This document shows, piece after piece, positions 36,849 through 44,970 of a stretch of DNA of 64,000 bases. The DNA comes from Nocardioides agariphilus. Its GTDB lineage: Bacteria; Actinomycetota; Actinomycetes; Propionibacteriales; Nocardioidaceae. The notes below the pieces were generated by a model, which was not told the origin of the DNA, did no database searches, and saw only the letters and a program-made list of their open reading frames with translations. Location: the NCBI RefSeq assembly GCF_015352445.1, contig NZ_JADKPO010000016.1:46997-110996 (forward strand), in the 5' to 3' direction. Numbering within the stretch: the stretch's first letter is position 1; each line of letters opens with the position of its first letter. The position numbers and the translations under genes were made by a program.

Positions 36849-38204
36849 ATGGTCCTGGGGGGCGCAGACCTCGCCCAGCTGCTGCTCGCCCTCGGGCTTC
36901 TCGTGGTCGTCGCACACGTCGTGGGTCATCTGTTCGTGGTGCTGCGCCAGCCGCGGGTGATCGGCGAGATCGTGGGCGGTCTGCTGCTCGGACCGACCGT
37001 CCTCGGCGCTCTCGAGCCCGGCTGGCACGACGCCCTCCTCCCCGACACGGGGCCGACCGCGGCCGTCCTCGGCTGGTCCTACCAGTTGGGCCTGATCCTG
37101 CTGATGTTCTGCTCCGGCGCCGAGCTGCGCGCGTCGTTGCGGCCCGGCGAGGGTCGGCTGGTCGGCATCGTGACGGTGCTCGGCGTCACCGTGCCCTTCG
37201 CAGCGGGACTGGCGGTCTTCTGGACCGTGGACCCCTCCGGGCTCGAGGGAACGGCGGGCAACCGCACAGCGCTGACCCTCGTCTTCGGCCTGGCGATCGC
37301 GGTCACCAGCATCCCGGTCATCTCGCGCATCATGGTGGACCTCGACATCATCCACACCTCGTTCGCGCGCGTGGTGCTCGGCATCGCCGTCCTCGAGGAC
37401 GTCGTGGTCTACGTCGTGCTCGCCCTGGCCCTGGGCCTGGTGGAAACCCCCGGCCAGCAGACCTTCGGCATCCCGGCCCTGCTCTCCCTGACGTCGGGCA
37501 GCAGCGCCGAGCTGACCTTCCACGTGGTCGCGACCCTGACCTTCCTCACGGTCATGCTGCTGGTCGCCCCGCGCCTGTTCGCCCGGCTGCGCGGAGCGAG
37601 GTGGAACGTGCTGGCCACCAGTAGCCCGATCGCCTTCCACATCGTCTTCCTCTTCACCGTCACCCTCGCCGCCCTGGCGCTCGGCATCACCGCGATCTTC
37701 GGCGCCTTCCTGGCCGGCATCGCGGCGAGCTCGCAGGACGATCCGGGCGCCCGGCAGGTGCGCGAGTCGGTGAAGGGCTTCGCCTTTGCCTACTTCGTGC
37801 CGGTGTACTTCGCGATCGTCGGGGTGCAGCTCGACCTGGTCCACGCCTTCGACCCGCTCTTCTTCGGCTGGTTCCTGGTGTTCGCGTGCGGCGTCAAGAC
37901 CGCGAGCGCCTACCTCGGCGCCCGGCTGGCCGGGGAGCCGGCAACCGGCGCGCGCAACCTCGCCCTGGCCACCAACGCCCGCGGGGGCCCCGGCATCGTG
38001 CTCGCCTCAGTGGCGTGGGGCGCAGGCATCGTCAGCGAGAGCTTCTACACCTCGTTGGTCCTGCTGGCGATCGTCACCTCGATGGTCACGGGGAGCTGGC
38101 TGGGGCACGTGGTCAGTTCGGGGGCCGAGTTGCGCGCAGAGCCGCCCCCTCCAATCGACGTACACCCGGCGGCCCCATTTGTGGGTGTGCCCCATGACCA
38201 CTGA
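36849..38204 (+). CDS. Cation:proton antiporter, CPA2 family
   Basis: A 451-residue protein with about 12 to 13 membrane helices and no C-terminal nucleotide-binding domain. The N-terminal QPRVIGEIVGGLLLGPTVLG is the family hallmark, and ARVVLGIAVLEDVVVYVV contains the conserved Asp of the ion-binding helix in the LEDVV form. FGAFLAGIAAS and NARGGPGIVLA are further family motifs. It exchanges Na+ or K+ for protons at the membrane. ATG 36849 is preceded by GAGAGGGAGG; the open frame upstream is not membrane-protein-like. A short soluble tail follows the last helix. Confidence 0.93.
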   Translation: MVLGGADLAQLLLALGLLVVVAHVVGHLFVVLRQPRVIGEIVGGLLLGPTVLGALEPGWHDALLPDTGPTAAVLGWSYQLGLILLMFCSGAELRASLRPGEGRLVGIVTVLGVTVPFAAGLAVFWTVDPSGLEGTAGNRTALTLVFGLAIAVTSIPVISRIMVDLDIIHTSFARVVLGIAVLEDVVVYVVLALALGLVETPGQQTFGIPALLSLTSGSSAELTFHVVATLTFLTVMLLVAPRLFARLRGARWNVLATSSPIAFHIVFLFTVTLAALALGITAIFGAFLAGIAASSQDDPGARQVRESVKGFAFAYFVPVYFAIVGVQLDLVHAFDPLFFGWFLVFACGVKTASAYLGARLAGEPATGARNLALATNARGGPGIVLASVAWGAGIVSESFYTSLVLLAIVTSMVTGSWLGHVVSSGAELRAEPPPPIDVHPAAPFVGVPHDH

Positions 38205-38243
38205 CCGGCACCGTGGCCGAGTCACCAGACGAGGGGGTAGCGC

Positions 38244-39350
38244 ATGAGTTCGGGCACTGGCACGTCGCGCGACGGGCTGCGCATCGGCATCGCCGGCATC
38301 GGCTACTGGGGGTCCAAGCACGTCCGCACGATGCGGTCGCTGGACTCGGTGAGCCGGGTCGTCGTCATCGACCCGAGTGAGGAGCGGGTGGCGAAGCTGC
38401 GCCACTCCTTCCCGGAGGTCGACGGCCATCCGGACCTGGAGTCCGCGCTACCCCACATCGACGCACTCGTGATCGCCACGCCGCCGAGCACCCATGCGGA
38501 CCTGGCCTGCGCTGCCATGGCGGCCGGCAAGCACGTCCTGGTCGAGAAGCCGTTCGCCACCAACCTGGCCGACGCCCACCGCATGGTGGACACGGCGGCC
38601 GAGCGCGAGGTCGTCCTCATGGTGGGTCACACCTTCGAGTACCACGCGGCGGTCTGGGCCCTGCGCGAGATGGTTGCCCGTGGCGAGCTGGGAGACCTGT
38701 ACTACGTCGACACGGCGCGCTTGAACCTCGGCCTCTACCAGCACGACGTCAACGTCCTGCTCGACCTGGCGCCGCACGACATCTCGATCCTCAACTACGT
38801 GCTCGGCAGCACCCCGACCAGCGTGGAGTGCTGGGCCTCGCGCCACGCGCACCGCCGCCTCGAGGACATCGCCTACCTGCGCGTCCGCTACGACGAGCCC
38901 CACATCGAGGCCAACGTCCACGTCAGCTGGCTCGACCCCTGCAAGGTGCGACGGGTGACGGTCGTGGGCAGCGAGAAGATGGTGGTCTTCGACGACCTGG
39001 AGTCGGAGGAGAGGCTGCGGGTCCACAACAAGGGCGTGACCCAGCCGGAGGAGTCCGGGGACCTGAGCCTGCCGCCGATGTCCTACCGCTACGGCGAGGT
39101 GGTTGCCCCCTACCTGGTGGTCAACGAGCCGCTGGCCCTGGAGGACGAGCACTTCGTGGACTGCGTGCTGACCGGCATGCGTCCCCTCACCGACGGGCAC
39201 AACGGGCTGGCCGTCGTCGAGGTGCTCGAAGCCGCCCAGCTGTCGTTGAAGGAGCGTCGTGAGGTCTTCCTCGAGGAGGTGCGCCGCGGGTCGACGAGCC
39301 TGGCCCGCCTGCGTCAGCCGGCCGTGGCCCACAGCAGGGAGGCCGTATGA
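38244..39350 (+). CDS. Gfo/Idh/MocA-family dehydrogenase, nucleotide-sugar (WlbA-like)
   Basis: A 368-residue NAD(P)-dependent oxidoreductase. The Rossmann motif is GIAGIGYWGSKHVR near residue 17, VEKPFA supplies the family's EKP motif (catalytic Lys), and HDISILNYVLG holds the conserved histidine. With an adjacent sugar aminotransferase and acetyltransferase it forms the WlbA-WlbE/C-WlbD-type trio that converts UDP-GlcNAc(A) to a 3-acetamido sugar: this enzyme would oxidise C3. First gene of the surface-glycan cluster; a gaggggg ribosome site precedes the ATG. The stop overlaps the next start by 4 bp. Confidence 0.88.
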   Translation: MSSGTGTSRDGLRIGIAGIGYWGSKHVRTMRSLDSVSRVVVIDPSEERVAKLRHSFPEVDGHPDLESALPHIDALVIATPPSTHADLACAAMAAGKHVLVEKPFATNLADAHRMVDTAAEREVVLMVGHTFEYHAAVWALREMVARGELGDLYYVDTARLNLGLYQHDVNVLLDLAPHDISILNYVLGSTPTSVECWASRHAHRRLEDIAYLRVRYDEPHIEANVHVSWLDPCKVRRVTVVGSEKMVVFDDLESEERLRVHNKGVTQPEESGDLSLPPMSYRYGEVVAPYLVVNEPLALEDEHFVDCVLTGMRPLTDGHNGLAVVEVLEAAQLSLKERREVFLEEVRRGSTSLARLRQPAVAHSREAV

Positions 39351-40513
39351 GCCTCACGGAGGTGCGCTCCACTGGACCCAGGGCGCCCACCGACATGCCG
39401 ACGCGCGTGCCGTTCCTCGACCTCACCGCAGTGACCGAGGCGGTGCGGGCACAGGTGGAGGCCAGGTGGTCGGAGGTCCTGCGCAGCGCGGCCTTCATCG
39501 GCGGGGCGGCAGTGGAGGCCTTCGAGCGGGAGCTGGCCGCCTACTGCGGCACCGCTGAGGCCGTCGGGATGGCCAACGGCACCGACGCGCTGCACCTGAC
39601 CCTGCGCGCCCTGGACATCGGTCCGGGCGACACGGTCGTGGTGCCGGCCAACACGTTCGTGGCGACCGTGGAGGCGATCGTGCTGGCCGGCGCGGCGCCT
39701 CGCTTCGCGGACGTCGACCCCGAGACCCTCCTGCTCACCCCCGAGACGGTCGCGGCGGCGGTGCTGCCGTCGACCAAGGCCGTCATCGCGGTCCACCTCT
39801 ACGGCCAGATGCCGGACATGGTCGCGCTGAGCGCCTGCGCCGACGCACTGGGGCTGCTGCTGGTCGAGGATGCGGCGCAGGCGCAGGGCGCGACGTACGC
39901 CGGGCGCCGGGCCGGCGCCTACGCAGTGGCGGGCTGCTTCAGCTTCTACCCCGGCAAGAACCTGGGAGCCTTCGGCGACGCCGGAGCCGTGGTCACCTCC
40001 GACCCGCGACTGGCCGCCACCCTGCGGTCGATGCGCGACCACGGCCGGGCGCTGGGCACCCACTACGAGCACGTCGTCCTCGGCACCAACAGCCGGCTGG
40101 ACGCCCTGCAAGCCGTCGTCCTGAGGGCCAAGCTGGCTCACCTGGACGAGTGGAACGCGTCCCGGGTCGGGCTGATGGCGCAGTACCGAGACCGGCTCGA
40201 CCCGGGTCGTGCCCGCCTCGTCGCCGACCAGCCCGGTGGCCAGGGAGTCCACCACCTCGCGGTGGCACGGGTCGCAGACCGGGAGCGCGTGCGCAGCGAG
40301 CTCGACGCGCGGGGGATCGGCACCGGCGTGCACTACCCCGTGCCGTGCCACGTGATGCCGCCCTACCGCGACTACGCCGACGGCCCGCTGCCCGCTGCCG
40401 AGCAGGCCGCGACGGAGGTGCTGTCGCTGCCGATGTACCCGCACCTGGAGCCGGCGGCACTGCTGCGCGTCGTCGCGGCGGTGAACGAGGTGGCCGGGAG
40501 GCTGCCGCGGTGA
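39347..40513 (+). CDS. DegT/DnrJ/EryC1/StrS-family sugar aminotransferase
   Basis: A 388-residue PLP enzyme for nucleotide sugars. FLDLTAVTEAVRAQ opens the fold, GMANGTDALHLTLRAL binds the PLP phosphate, VVPANTFVATVEAI is conserved, VEDAAQAQGA has the PLP-contacting Asp, and the Schiff-base lysine is in FSFYPGKNLGAFGD. It would aminate a 3-keto sugar made by the preceding dehydrogenase. The first 20 residues are extra compared with the family; GTG/ATG alternatives exist but the ATG overlaps the upstream stop (ATGA), which supports it. Confidence 0.92.
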   Translation: MSLTEVRSTGPRAPTDMPTRVPFLDLTAVTEAVRAQVEARWSEVLRSAAFIGGAAVEAFERELAAYCGTAEAVGMANGTDALHLTLRALDIGPGDTVVVPANTFVATVEAIVLAGAAPRFADVDPETLLLTPETVAAAVLPSTKAVIAVHLYGQMPDMVALSACADALGLLLVEDAAQAQGATYAGRRAGAYAVAGCFSFYPGKNLGAFGDAGAVVTSDPRLAATLRSMRDHGRALGTHYEHVVLGTNSRLDALQAVVLRAKLAHLDEWNASRVGLMAQYRDRLDPGRARLVADQPGGQGVHHLAVARVADRERVRSELDARGIGTGVHYPVPCHVMPPYRDYADGPLPAAEQAATEVLSLPMYPHLEPAALLRVVAAVNEVAGRLPR

Positions 40514-41190
40514 CGGTCCAGGCACGCCTCACCGACGTGCGGCCAGAGCTCGACCCCGGGCCGGAGCCGGACGTCGACCCCCACGTGCTGCTCGACTACC
40601 GAGCCGACCGCTCCACGGCGGTCCGGCTGGTCCTCGGGGGTGGGGCCCGGCTGCGCAGCGGGACCGTCCTCTACGCCGGCACCACGATCGGTGGGCGCTT
40701 CCAGACCGGCCATCACGTCGTGGTGCGGGAGGAGTGCACGATCGGCGACGACGTGTCCATCTGGAGCAACAGCGTGATCGACTACGGCTGCCGCATCGGG
40801 GACCGCGTCAAGATCCACACCAACTGCTACGTCGCGCAGTACACCGAGATCCTCGACGACGCCTTCCTGGCACCCGGCGTGACCATCGCCAACGACCTCT
40901 ACCCCGGTCAGGCCGACTCCGCGCGGCTGATGTCGGGTCCGCGGATCGGGGCCGGCGCCCAGATCGGCGTCAACGTCACCTTGCTGCCGTTCGTGTCGAT
41001 CGGAGACGGCTGCCTGGTCGGCTCGGGATCGGTGGTGACCCGCGACCTGCCGGACGGCACGGTCGCCTACGGCAACCCGGCGCGCGTCCGCGGTCTGGTC
41101 GCCGACCTGACCGACATCGCCGAGCGAGTCGTCCCCGACCCCGGTTCCTCCTCCCCCTACCGAGCCCGGCCGCGGACAAGCGGGCCATGA
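40510..41190 (+). CDS. Left-handed beta-helix N-acetyltransferase (WlbB/WbpD-like)
   Basis: A 226-residue hexapeptide-repeat acyltransferase starting at GTG 40510, which overlaps the aminotransferase stop (GTGA). The repeats are clear: IGGRFQTGHHVVVREECTIG, IWSNSVIDYGCRIG, IHTNCYVAQ, and later GAGAQIGVNVTLLPFVSIG and GCLVGSGSVVTRD; TVAYGNPARV is the family's end of the helix. It would acetylate the amino group placed by the preceding enzyme, using acetyl-CoA. Residues 1 to 45 and the last 25 lie outside the helix. Confidence 0.9.
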   Translation: MTVQARLTDVRPELDPGPEPDVDPHVLLDYRADRSTAVRLVLGGGARLRSGTVLYAGTTIGGRFQTGHHVVVREECTIGDDVSIWSNSVIDYGCRIGDRVKIHTNCYVAQYTEILDDAFLAPGVTIANDLYPGQADSARLMSGPRIGAGAQIGVNVTLLPFVSIGDGCLVGSGSVVTRDLPDGTVAYGNPARVRGLVADLTDIAERVVPDPGSSSPYRARPRTSGP

Positions 41191-41846
41191 CCGCGCATGC
41201 GGCACCAGCCCCCACCTCCTCGGGCACTCGCGCGTACGAGGTGGCCAAGCGCGCCCTCGACCTCACCCTCGCGCTGACCGCGCTGGTGCTCGCCGCGCCC
41301 GTGCTGCTCGTGGTCGCGACCGCCGTACGCCTGACCAGCCCCGGACCGGCACTGTTCCGGCAGACGCGCGTCGGCCGCGACGGAGTGCCGTTCACGATGG
41401 TGAAGTTCCGCACCATGCGTGACGGCAACGACGACGGCGCGCATCGCGACTACGTGAGCAGGCTGCTGGCGGGCGAGGCGGTGGCGCACGACGGCCTCTA
41501 CAAGCTGGCAGGCGACCCGCGGGTCACGCCCCTCGGGCGGGTGCTGCGGCGGCTCAGCCTGGACGAGCTGCCGCAGCTGCTCAACGTGGTCGCGGGCAGC
41601 ATGTCGCTGGTCGGCCCACGGCCCGCACTGCCGTTCGAGGCCGAGCTGTTCCCGGGCTGGGCGTCGGTCCGCTACGCGGTGCCGCCGGGTCTCACCGGCC
41701 TGTGGCAGGTCAGCGGTCGCAACCGCCTGACCATGCTCGAGGGTCTCCGCCTCGACGTCGAGTACGTCGACCGGCGCGGCCTGCGCACCGACCTGGCGAT
41801 CCTGCTCCGCACCGTCCCGGCGGTTCTCGGCCGCGGAGCGCGGTGA
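41187..41846 (+). CDS. Initiating phosphoglycosyl transferase (bacterial sugar transferase)
   Basis: A 219-residue monotopic phosphoglycosyl transferase of the small, PglC-like size. One hydrophobic helix (LTLALTALVLAAPVLLVVATAV) is followed by VKFRTMRDG, RRLSLDELPQLLNVV (catalytic Asp-Glu dyad), MSLVGPRPALP and the closing GLTGLWQVSGR. It moves a phospho-sugar, likely the amino sugar from the three preceding enzymes, to undecaprenyl phosphate at the inner face of the membrane, starting the repeat unit. It overlaps both neighbours by start/stop sharing. The large enzymes of the family have four extra helices at the N-terminus, absent here. Confidence 0.92.
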   Translation: MTAHAAPAPTSSGTRAYEVAKRALDLTLALTALVLAAPVLLVVATAVRLTSPGPALFRQTRVGRDGVPFTMVKFRTMRDGNDDGAHRDYVSRLLAGEAVAHDGLYKLAGDPRVTPLGRVLRRLSLDELPQLLNVVAGSMSLVGPRPALPFEAELFPGWASVRYAVPPGLTGLWQVSGRNRLTMLEGLRLDVEYVDRRGLRTDLAILLRTVPAVLGRGAR

Positions 41847-43519
41847 TGCGGCGCCCCATCGCATCCCCCTCGACCCCGCGCCTCCCCCCGCCGACCGCCA
41901 GCGGCGACACGACCAGCCGCGACTCGCTCCTCGTCTCGGCCGGGACCGCGCTGGCCCGGCTGACGGGCGTTGCGCGGGTCGTGGTGATCGGAGCGGTGCT
42001 GGGCCCGACGACGTTCGGCAACGCCTTCCAGGTCGCCAACTCCCTGCCCAACCTCGTCTACTACGGGTTCCTGGCCGGGTCGCTGGTCTCCACGCTGCTG
42101 GTGCCGACGATGGTCCGGCACCTGGTCGCGCACGAGCCCGCCGAGCTCGAGCTGGTGGCGCGGCGCTTCCTCGGGCTGGTGCTGGCCGGGACTGCCGTGG
42201 CCGCACCGATGCTGGTGGGCCTCCTGCCCCAGGTGGTCGCGAGCACCTCGGGCAGCGACCCGGCGAACGCCGACCTGGTGCCCCTGGTCACCGCCCTGGT
42301 CGCGATGACGGCCCCGCAGGTCGCCCTCTACGCGGTGGCGGGCACCGGCGCCGCAGTGATGTACGCCCACCGCCGCTTCGCCCTTCCCGCCTGCGCGCCA
42401 GCCGTGGAGAACGTCGTCCTCATCGCCGTCTTCGCGGTCGCCGCGACCGTCTACGGCACCGGCCGGGAGGGCGCCGAGGTGCCGACGTCGGAGCTGCTCC
42501 TGCTCGGGCTCGGGTCCACCGCCGCCGTCGCCGTGCACGCCGCGATGCAGTGGTGGGGTGCGCGCCGCTGCGGCGTGAGGCTGCTGCCCGCCCGTGGCTG
42601 GACGGACCCCGCGCTGCGGGCGGTCGTGAGACGAGCCAGGCACTCGCTGCTCCAGGCCGGGCTGCTCGCCCTGCAGACCGTCGCCCTGCTGGTGGCCATG
42701 ACGCGCGTGCCCGGCGGGGTCGTCACCTTCCAGATCGCGCTGAACTTCTACTTCCTGCCGGTGGCCCTGGTGGTGACGCCGATCGGCATCGGTGCGCTCC
42801 CCCGACTCGCCGAGCTGCACCACGGCGGCGACAGCGCCGACGCCACGGGGTACTGGGAGGCGTACGTGCGCGCCGTACGTCTGGCCCTGTTCCTGGTGGT
42901 CCCGGCCACGGCGGGGTACGTCGTGCTGGCCGGCTCGCTCGCGCACGTGGTCGGCGTCGGTGCGCTGTCCCGGCCGGATGACCACCGGATGATCGCGGCG
43001 ACCCTCGCGGTGCTGTCGCTGGGCCTGGTCGGGCACGCCCTCTTCTTTGTCTCCACCCAGGCGGCCTACGCCCGCGACGACTCGGTCCGTCCGCTGCGCT
43101 CGATGGCTCTGCAGGCTGCCGTCTGCCTCGTGGGTGTGGTGCTGGCGGTGCTGGCCGCGGATGCCGACGCGCTCGCACCTGCCGTCGCCGCGGCGTACGC
43201 CATCGGCTGCCTGGCCGGTGGCACCCACCTGGCGACGACGCTGGCGCGCGGCGCGCAGCAGGGGTGCGCCGGGTGGCTGCGTCCGCTGCCGCGGGTGCTC
43301 GCGTGTTCAGCGGTGACGGCGGCCGCGGTCCTGGGTCTGACGCGTGTCGCGGGCGAGGTGACGCCGGGGCGGCTCGGTGCCGTGCTGGTCGTCCTCGTCG
43401 GCGGCCTGGCCGGCGCGGCCGTCTACGCGGCGACGCAGGCTCTCCTCCGAGCACCGGAGCTGGCCTGGCTGCGCGAAGCGGTGCGCCGCCCCGTGGCCGC
43501 GAACGGGACGGAAGCGTGA
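41846..43519 (+). CDS. Lipid-linked glycan flippase, MurJ/MviN type
   Basis: A 557-residue protein with about 14 helices. The start SRDSLLVSAGTALARLTGVARVVV and AFQVANSLPNLVYYGFLAG-like sequence (AFQVANSLPNLVYYGF) are the MurJ/MviN signature, followed by LVSTLLVPTMV. It is probably the flippase for the undecaprenyl-linked unit of this cluster rather than the essential lipid II flippase, because it sits inside the glycan operon. ATG 41846 overlaps the preceding stop (TGATG). The last 25 residues are a cytoplasmic tail. Confidence 0.9.
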   Translation: MRRPIASPSTPRLPPPTASGDTTSRDSLLVSAGTALARLTGVARVVVIGAVLGPTTFGNAFQVANSLPNLVYYGFLAGSLVSTLLVPTMVRHLVAHEPAELELVARRFLGLVLAGTAVAAPMLVGLLPQVVASTSGSDPANADLVPLVTALVAMTAPQVALYAVAGTGAAVMYAHRRFALPACAPAVENVVLIAVFAVAATVYGTGREGAEVPTSELLLLGLGSTAAVAVHAAMQWWGARRCGVRLLPARGWTDPALRAVVRRARHSLLQAGLLALQTVALLVAMTRVPGGVVTFQIALNFYFLPVALVVTPIGIGALPRLAELHHGGDSADATGYWEAYVRAVRLALFLVVPATAGYVVLAGSLAHVVGVGALSRPDDHRMIAATLAVLSLGLVGHALFFVSTQAAYARDDSVRPLRSMALQAAVCLVGVVLAVLAADADALAPAVAAAYAIGCLAGGTHLATTLARGAQQGCAGWLRPLPRVLACSAVTAAAVLGLTRVAGEVTPGRLGAVLVVLVGGLAGAAVYAATQALLRAPELAWLREAVRRPVAANGTEA

Positions 43520-44970
43520 TGTCTGCCGCCACCCTGCTGTCCGCCCGCCCCGTGCAGGCCCCGCGTGCGGTCGCGATGACCATATCCACCGTCGTGGCCG
43601 CCGCCGGCGTGGGAGCCGCCAGCGCCCTCGCCCCGCCGAGGCTGCTTGCCCTGCTCGCCGCAGCCGTGGTGTTGCCGGTGGCCGTGTGGCGGCGACCGGC
43701 CTTGGCTGCGGTCGCCGTCATCGCGCTGACCCCGATCCTGGCGGGCATCGACCGCGGGCGGCTGGTGCCCGCCCTGCGCCCCAACGAGGCCCTGGTGCTG
43801 GCGCTCGGGTCGATCCTGGTCCTGCGAGCCGTCGTCCGGCTGCCGACCGGCTGGCGTCCCCGGATCAGGGTGAGCCGCCTGGAGACCGTCCTGGTGCTGC
43901 TGGCCGTGTGCAGCTCGGCGCTGCCGCTGCTGCTGATGGCCGTGCGCGGTCGCGCGGTGGAGGCGGACGACATCAGCTACGCGCTGGTGCTGTGGAAGTA
44001 CCTGATGGTCTACGTCCTGTTCCGGATGGCCGTCCGCACGGAGCGCGAGGTGGCCTGGTGCCTGTGGGCCTCCTTGGCCGCCGGGTGCGTGGTGGCCGTC
44101 ATCGGCATCCTCCAGGCGCTCGACCTGGCGGGCGTCCGCCAGCTGCTGATGACCTACTGGGTGCCATTCGGTCACGAAGGCGCCCTCGAGCAGCCACGCG
44201 GTGGGTCCACCCTCGCGCTGCCGGCCGCGACGGCCGACCTGCTGGTCCTCAACCTCGCCATCGCCGCGGGCTTGTGGCACAAGGATCGCTGTCACGGAGC
44301 TGTGCTGGCCGTGGTGGCCGGGACCTGCACCCTCGGCGTACTCGCGGCCGCGGAGTTCTCCAGCGCGCTCGGGCTGGTGGTCGCCGCCTGCTGCGTCGCG
44401 CTCGCGCTGGGCAGGCTCGACCTGCTGCGCTACCTGCCCGTCGGCCTCGTCGTGGCCGGCATCGCCGTGTGGCCAGTCGTGCAGCACCGGCTCGCCGGCT
44501 TCGAGGGCACCCACGGCGTGCCCGTCAGCTGGACCACGAGGCTGGTCAACCTGCAGACCTACTTCTGGCCCGAGCTGTCGTCGGGCTGGAACCCGCTGAT
44601 CGGCGTCCGTCCCGCTGCGCGGGTCGTGGTCGAGTACCAGGGGACGGGCTACGTCTGGATCGAGAGCGGCTACACCTGGCTGCTGTGGGGCGGCGGTGTC
44701 CCGCTCTTGGCCGCATTCGTGGCGTTCGTCGCGGTCGGCACCCGAACCACCTGGCGAGCCTGCCGCTCGCTCACGACGTACCACTCCGTCGCCGGGCTGG
44801 CAGCGCTCGCAGGGATCGTCTCCATCACCGTGCTGATGGTCTTCGACCCGCACCTGACCTATCGCGGGGCGGCCGACTGCCTCTTCGCTCTGCTCGCCAT
44901 CGTGGCCCTGGACTCCCCGGCACCGGCCGGAGGGGGACCACGAGCGTCGCCGACGGGAGACACCGCATGA
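43519..44970 (+). CDS. O-antigen ligase/polymerase-like membrane protein
   Basis: A 483-residue polytopic protein with about 11 helices. The long extracytoplasmic loop between helices near residues 345 to 385 (RLVNLQTYFWPELSSGWNP, then VRPAARV and GYVWIESGYTWLLWGGG) matches the Wzy/WaaL-type pattern of loop plus ESGY...G. It would polymerise or transfer the glycan after flipping. The ATG overlaps the flippase stop (TGATG), and the stop overlaps the next start (ATGA). The family is too diverse to say ligase or polymerase. Confidence 0.82.
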   Translation: MSAATLLSARPVQAPRAVAMTISTVVAAAGVGAASALAPPRLLALLAAAVVLPVAVWRRPALAAVAVIALTPILAGIDRGRLVPALRPNEALVLALGSILVLRAVVRLPTGWRPRIRVSRLETVLVLLAVCSSALPLLLMAVRGRAVEADDISYALVLWKYLMVYVLFRMAVRTEREVAWCLWASLAAGCVVAVIGILQALDLAGVRQLLMTYWVPFGHEGALEQPRGGSTLALPAATADLLVLNLAIAAGLWHKDRCHGAVLAVVAGTCTLGVLAAAEFSSALGLVVAACCVALALGRLDLLRYLPVGLVVAGIAVWPVVQHRLAGFEGTHGVPVSWTTRLVNLQTYFWPELSSGWNPLIGVRPAARVVVEYQGTGYVWIESGYTWLLWGGGVPLLAAFVAFVAVGTRTTWRACRSLTTYHSVAGLAALAGIVSITVLMVFDPHLTYRGAADCLFALLAIVALDSPAPAGGGPRASPTGDTA